From Actinomadura physcomitrii (lineage in GTDB: Bacteria; Actinomycetota; Actinomycetes; Streptosporangiales; Streptosporangiaceae), in the NCBI RefSeq assembly GCF_008923205.2, contig NZ_WBMS02000013.1, positions 62,001 to 126,000 of the forward strand: 64,000 nucleotides of DNA, read 5' to 3'. Position numbers and translations under genes: made by a program. How positions within the stretch are numbered: position 1 is the stretch's first letter; each line of letters starts with the position of its first letter. The notes beneath the pieces were generated by a model. It was given only the letters and a program-made list of their open reading frames with translations, was not told the DNA's origin and did not search any database. This document shows positions 60,137 to 64,000 of the stretch, piece by piece.

Positions 60137-63017
60137 GGGCGCTCCTCTCTCCGAAGTAACGGTCCACGACGGTGCGCGCGGCGGTACCGCGGTCGTGCTC
60201 GCCGAACCGCTCGGCGAACGCGCGGCGCCGCGCCGCGTGCGCGGACCCGGCGGCGTCCAGGTCCGCGAGGGCGGCGATCAGCTCGTCCTCGGTCCGGGTG
60301 ACCGGGCCGGGCGCGTGCTCTTCCAGGTCGAAGTAGCCGGTCTCGTGCTCGCGGTCCGCCGGCAGGTGCAGCACGATCGGCCGGTCCAGCAGCGCGAAGT
60401 CGAACATGATCGACGAGTGGTCGGTGACGAGCGCGTCGGCGAGCAGGAGCAGCAGGGTCACGTCCGCGACGTCGCCGACGTCCTGCATCGTCCGCGCCGC
60501 CGACGGCGGGAGGTTCGCCCGGCACAGGTAGTGCGGGCGGACGAGCAGGACGATCTCGTCCCCGAGCTCGCGGGCGAACCGCGCCGGGTCCACCGGCGGC
60601 TCCATCACCTTGGCCGGCCTTCCCGTCGGCCCGGTTCTGAAGGTCGGCGCGTAGAGGACGGTGCGGCGTTCGCCGTCCAGCCGGAGCGAGCGGCGCAGCG
60701 CGGCGAGCTCGGCGGCCAGTTCGGGGTCGCCGCCCACGCCGTTGACCAGCGGGTCGTTGCGCGGGTACCCGGCCGGCAGCAGCTCCGCCCGGACGCCGAG
60801 CCCCTTGGCGAGGGTCTCCGCGTCGTGCCCGGAGCGGACGAGGAAGCAGTCGAAGCGGTCCACCATCCGCGCGAGCCGGGCCCGGTCGGACGCGGGCCCG
60901 CTCTTCATCCGCGGCTGGTCCAGCCCCATCGGCTTGTACGCCGAACCGTGCCAGGTCTGGACGTAAATGGTCTCGGGGCGCTTGCGCAGGCCCTCCGGAT
61001 AGCCCTGGTTGTCGATCCAGAACTCGGCCCGCGCGAGCGCGAGGTGGTAGCGCCACGAGCCCCGCCTCACCAGCCTGGCGTCGGACGGGAAGCCCTTCGC
61101 CGACGACGCGTACGACCACACCGCCTCGACCGGGCGGCCCGAGCGGCGCAGCTCCCGGTAGATGTACTTCGGGTTGTCGGAGTAGTGCAGCCCGAGATGG
61201 CTCTCGAACACCGCCAGGCCCCGGCGGACGGGCAGCCTTGTCAGGATCCGGTTGAACACCGCCGCCTTCGTCCTGCTCGACGCCAGCGTGCGGCGCATGG
61301 ATCGCTCCAATCGCCGCGCACGCCGCCAGCCCGCCCGCGCCGGCGGGCTGCCCGCGACCCGCACGACCGCGGCGGCGGCGCGCCGCGTCCGCGGGTCCCC
61401 GGTCGCGAGGGCGAACGCAAGGTGCCCACCCTCCGTCACGTACGAGCGGAGGACGTCGCCCGCGAGGCGCGTCAGGCGAGGCCGGACGGGCAGCTCGACG
61501 CCGCGCAGGTCCGGGCCGCCCGGGGCGCCAGCTCCGGCCGGCTCGCCGGGCCGGGTGACCACCTCCTCGCCGTCCGCCGTCACCCGGAGCCGGACGTCCC
61601 ACACCGGGTCGACGAACCCGATCGGCCGGACGCGGGCCCGCGGGTCGAACTCGGCGCGCCAGGCCAGCCGGCCGCCCTCGTGGACGATCTCGGCGGGCAC
61701 CCGGGCCCGGCGGGCGCCGCGCCGCCGGTCGCCGAACTCCAGCGACGCCGCCAGCGCCGCGCCGCGCGGGATCCGGTCCAGCGGGTTCAGCACGTGCCCG
61801 GCCATGCGCGCCCGGCCGCCGCGCACCTCCAGCCGGGTCACGACGGCGGCGGGCCGCAGCTCCTCGAGCGGGCGCACGTGGAAGCCGAAGTCGGTGACGT
61901 CCAGGACGCGGCGGCCGAGGTCCCCGCGCGGCGGTCCCCCGCCCCAGTAGATCCGGCCGTCCCGCTCCGTCAGGCGGGCCCGCAGGTCCGACCGCCCGCC
62001 CGGCAGGTAGTCGGCCGCGGCCAGCGCCCCGTCCCGGTCGCCCTCCCTGACCAGGAAGGCGGCGATCGCGGCCAGCGGGTTCGCCGTCTCGAACACGACG
62101 GGGTCCAGCCCGGCCAGGTAGCCGGCCGCCAGGTCCAGGACGCGGGCCCGGTGCACCGGGTCGCGGTCCCGCAGCTCGCGCAGGTACAGCAGCAGGTCGT
62201 GGTTGACGAACTTGGCGTCCTTCGCGCGCTTCAGCACGTCCGCGCCGCGCAGCTCGAACAGCATGTCGATGCGCCGGTGGATCTCCAGCCGGTCGGCGAA
62301 GTTGGCGAGCTCGTCCCGGCGGTTGGAGATCGACGGCCTCGGCTGCCCCTCCCGCACGAGCCAGTGGTAGACCCGGTGCGGGATCAGGGCCGTGCGCGCG
62401 GCGGCCGTGTACGCCTCCGCGCTGAACAGCAGGTCCTCGTAGTGCAGCCGTTCGACGAAGCGCAGCGCGCCGTCCTCGAGGAACCCCCGGCGGTAGAGCT
62501 TGTTCGTCGACAGGGTGTCGTAGAGCAGGTCCGGGTTCTCCTCCAGCGACCCGTACACGGCACTGCGCCGGTAAAGCCACGGGTACCAGGGCCGTACCCG
62601 GCCCTTCGATCCCTTCGGCAGGTCCAGGAAGACCCGGTCGCAGAGCCCGGAGACCAGGTCGGCTCCGGTCTCCTGCGCGGCGGAGAGCAGGTTGAGGCAT
62701 GCGTGCCGGTCCAGCAGGTCGTCGCTGTCGAGGAACATCACGTACCGGCCGTCCGACCGCTCGACGCCGACGTTGCGCGGCCGGCCGCAGCCTCCGGAGT
62801 TGACCGGCAGGTGCACCGCGCGGACCCGGCCGGGATGCGCCGCGGCGAGCCGGTCGGCGGCCTCGCCGGTGCCGTCGGTGCTCGCGTCGTCGACGATCAG
62901 GGTCTCGACACCGCCCAGCGACTGCGCCAGCGACGAGGCGACCGCCCGCGGCAGCCGGGCGGCGTCGTTGTAGGCGATCACCACCACGCTCACATCCGGG
63001 CGCACCCGCATGGGCAT
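60114..63017 (-). CDS. Bifunctional GT2 glycosyltransferase / CDP-glycerol glycerophosphotransferase (TagF-like)
   Basis: A 967-residue fusion. The N-terminus is a GT2 enzyme (VSVVVIAYNDAARLPRAVAS, ETLIVDDASTDGTGE, SDGRYVMFLDSDDLLDRHAC). The middle about 300 residues are of unknown fold, probably a linker or membrane-binding region. The C-terminal about 350 residues are a CDP-glycerol glycerophosphotransferase: GLHYSDNPKYIYRELRRSGR, IYVQTWHGSAYKPMGLDQPR, RTVLYAPTFRTGPTGRPAKV and ALVTDHSSIMFDFALLDRPI. Such enzymes polymerise poly(glycerol phosphate) wall teichoic acid at the inner face of the membrane. The ATG follows AGCGGAAGGGG. Confidence 0.9.
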   Translation of the reverse strand: MPMRVRPDVSVVVIAYNDAARLPRAVASSLAQSLGGVETLIVDDASTDGTGEAADRLAAAHPGRVRAVHLPVNSGGCGRPRNVGVERSDGRYVMFLDSDDLLDRHACLNLLSAAQETGADLVSGLCDRVFLDLPKGSKGRVRPWYPWLYRRSAVYGSLEENPDLLYDTLSTNKLYRRGFLEDGALRFVERLHYEDLLFSAEAYTAAARTALIPHRVYHWLVREGQPRPSISNRRDELANFADRLEIHRRIDMLFELRGADVLKRAKDAKFVNHDLLLYLRELRDRDPVHRARVLDLAAGYLAGLDPVVFETANPLAAIAAFLVREGDRDGALAAADYLPGGRSDLRARLTERDGRIYWGGGPPRGDLGRRVLDVTDFGFHVRPLEELRPAAVVTRLEVRGGRARMAGHVLNPLDRIPRGAALAASLEFGDRRRGARRARVPAEIVHEGGRLAWRAEFDPRARVRPIGFVDPVWDVRLRVTADGEEVVTRPGEPAGAGAPGGPDLRGVELPVRPRLTRLAGDVLRSYVTEGGHLAFALATGDPRTRRAAAAVVRVAGSPPARAGWRRARRLERSMRRTLASSRTKAAVFNRILTRLPVRRGLAVFESHLGLHYSDNPKYIYRELRRSGRPVEAVWSYASSAKGFPSDARLVRRGSWRYHLALARAEFWIDNQGYPEGLRKRPETIYVQTWHGSAYKPMGLDQPRMKSGPASDRARLARMVDRFDCFLVRSGHDAETLAKGLGVRAELLPAGYPRNDPLVNGVGGDPELAAELAALRRSLRLDGERRTVLYAPTFRTGPTGRPAKVMEPPVDPARFARELGDEIVLLVRPHYLCRANLPPSAARTMQDVGDVADVTLLLLLADALVTDHSSIMFDFALLDRPIVLHLPADREHETGYFDLEEHAPGPVTRTEDELIAALADLDAAGSAHAARRRAFAERFGEHDRGTAARTVVDRYFGERSAHGSQRNR

Positions 63018-63092
63018 CCCCTTCCGCTACTCCGGCGTGCCAGGGATTCCTTTCCATCAAGGAGGCGGCAAGGGCCAACCCAGATCAAAAGC

Positions 63093-63109
63093 TGTCAATG
63101 CTTAGCATT
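63093..63109 (-). promoter_or_regulatory. TTGACA with AATGC/GCATT inverted repeat upstream of glycosyltransferase operon
   Basis: On the reverse strand TTGACA (63098-63093) is preceded by TAATGCTAAGCATT, whose AATGC/GCATT arms (63097-63109) are a perfect inverted repeat. It is about 80 bases before the TagF-like gene. The -10 is not obvious, so this is a weak promoter call. Confidence 0.3.
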
Positions 63110-63146
63110 ACCCGAAAGGTCGCGGCAGACCACCCTGGAACGCCGA

Positions 63147-63173
63147 AGGCGCCCGATCTGTGACCGGGCGCCT
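63147..63173 (-). terminator. Hairpin terminator after CHAP gene
   Basis: AGGCGCCCG and CGGGCGCCT form a perfect 9-bp stem around a 9-base loop. It lies about 45 bases beyond the stop of the CHAP-domain gene (reverse strand). There is no U-run, as is common for actinomycete terminators. Confidence 0.6.
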
Positions 63174-63215
63174 CCCATCCGCAGCAATTGATCATTGTCG
63201 AGCGGGACCGGATGA

Positions 63216-64000
63216 TCAGGACTTGGCGTAGTCCGGGTATCCGTATCCCACGACTTCGGACTTGTCGCGGATCTTCTCCTTGACGGCATTGTCGGTGTTG
63301 CCCTCGATCGTGGTGATCGTTCCGTTGCCGTTGTCCTTGACGACGAGGCCGACGTGGTCGATGTCGTCGATCCCGCCGCGGGACCCGTTCTGCCAGTCGA
63401 AGAACACGACGGCGCCGGGCTTGGCGGTGTCGCCCCAGCGGTGGCCCTTCTCGAACCACTGGGCGTGCTGGACGGTGTAGGCGTCCCAGCCCATGTTCTT
63501 CACGCCCGTCTGCGCGCTGAGCCACGACACGAACATGTCGCACCACTCGGCGCCCCGGTAGTCGCCGACGGTCCCGCCGTCGCGCCGGGCGGTCACCGCG
63601 GCGTGCCGGGTGGAGGCGTACCAGTCCGCGTACTTGGTCGAGCCGTCGCGGTTCTCGCCCTCGCCGAGCTGCGACTTCGCCAGCTTGATCACGGTGGACG
63701 CGGCGACCGTGCGGGACGCGGACCGGGCCGCCTTGCGGGAGGTGTGCTCGGACGCCGCGCCCTCGTGGCGCTGAACGGCGGCGGCCTGCGCGGGGGTCTC
63801 GGCGGACGCGGTGTCCCCGGTGAGCGGGGTGAAGATCGCGAGTCCGACCGCCCCGGCCATCACACCCGCCACGGCGACGCCCACGGCCCGGTCCTCGGGG
63901 CTCATGCGGGCGAGCGCGGCGCGGGGGGCGGCGCCGGTGAGGCGCAGCGCGCTCAGTCGGGGGGCAATGCTCTTGGTAAGACGATCGAAACGACCGGTCA
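63216..64000 (-). CDS. CHAP-domain (NlpC/P60-like) wall hydrolase, start at or beyond window edge
   Basis: The protein has a membrane segment (VAVAGVMAGAVGLAIFTP), a Ala/Ser/Thr linker and a C-terminal CHAP domain with Cys in AEWCDMFVSWLSAQTG, His in IDDIDHVGLVVKDNG and EGNTDNAV. It should cleave peptidoglycan cross-bridges or stem peptides and probably acts outside the cell or anchored to the membrane. An ATG at 63905 gives 229 residues, but the frame stays open upstream through conserved-looking sequence (RFDRLTKSIAPRLSALRLTG) to an edge codon reading NTG (64000 and 63999 are T and G), itself a likely start. So the N-terminus is probably 32 residues longer than the window shows. Confidence 0.8.
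   Translation of the reverse strand, partial: TGRFDRLTKSIAPRLSALRLTGAAPRAALARMSPEDRAVGVAVAGVMAGAVGLAIFTPLTGDTASAETPAQAAAVQRHEGAASEHTSRKAARSASRTVAASTVIKLAKSQLGEGENRDGSTKYADWYASTRHAAVTARRDGGTVGDYRGAEWCDMFVSWLSAQTGVKNMGWDAYTVQHAQWFEKGHRWGDTAKPGAVVFFDWQNGSRGGIDDIDHVGLVVKDNGNGTITTIEGNTDNAVKEKIRDKSEVVGYGYPDYAKS

Noticed and set aside
60000..63191. A 1063-codon forward frame
   Set aside because: It is the antisense shadow of the TagF-like and GT4 genes, which have full motifs.

Overview
This window is very GC-rich chromosomal DNA, almost certainly from an actinomycete. The gene set (F420-type oxidoreductases, DUF5753-type XRE regulators, many TetR/GntR/IclR regulators, a TagF-like wall teichoic acid polymerase and a mycobacterial-type steroid-nucleus pathway) fits an Actinomadura/Thermomonosporaceae-like organism best; the genus is an inference. 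No rRNA, tRNA, CRISPR array, transposase or integrase was seen. Several genes appear to have leaderless starts, with a TANNNT -10 box 6-8 bases before the start codon.

Layout. 1-8.9 kb is a patchwork of small metabolic genes (kinase N-terminus, aldo/keto reductases, hydrolase, TetR + F420-type oxidoreductase) with an unusual number of decayed genes: a truncated MazG-like gene, a two-component/ABC-transporter locus in which kinase and transporter are both damaged, and a truncated PPOX flavoprotein. 9.4-14.7 kb holds an XRE regulator, a PaaI thioesterase, a deazaflavin-dependent reductase, a phosphotransferase, a beta-hydroxyacid dehydrogenase, a VOC protein and a methyltransferase.

14.75-19.6 kb is the most interesting region: a tightly coupled four-gene operon encoding an unknown protein, a Cas4/RecB-like PD-(D/E)XK nuclease with an apparent Fe-S cysteine set, a second unknown protein and an SF1 helicase, driven by a leaderless promoter carrying three 10-bp repeats. 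It resembles a Dna2 nuclease-helicase split over separate genes and is a candidate undescribed DNA-repair or defence module. 19.6-30.8 kb carries an orphan ABC ATPase, small hypotheticals, a zinc-finger/coiled-coil protein, a prolyl aminopeptidase remnant, HrpA and a NuoF-ferredoxin/cytochrome b pair.

31.0-36.2 kb and 55.0-58.8 kb together form a KstR2-type regulon for the steroid C/D-ring catabolite HIP: two SDRs, echA20, ipdA, ipdB, ipdC, and then fadE30, ipdF, kstR2, fadA6. Gene order matches Mycobacterium but is split by about 19 kb, and both halves carry near-identical copies of one palindromic operator. The intervening block holds a TetR/peroxiredoxin pair, a quinone reductase, an aldo/keto reductase, a CoA-transferase/acyl-CoA dehydrogenase/GntR cluster, and a complete glycerol locus (IclR regulator, two glycerol kinases, facilitator, glycerol-3-phosphate dehydrogenase) with paired IclR-type palindromes. 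58.8-64 kb contains wall-glycopolymer glycosyltransferases and a secreted or membrane-anchored CHAP-domain protein that reaches the window edge.
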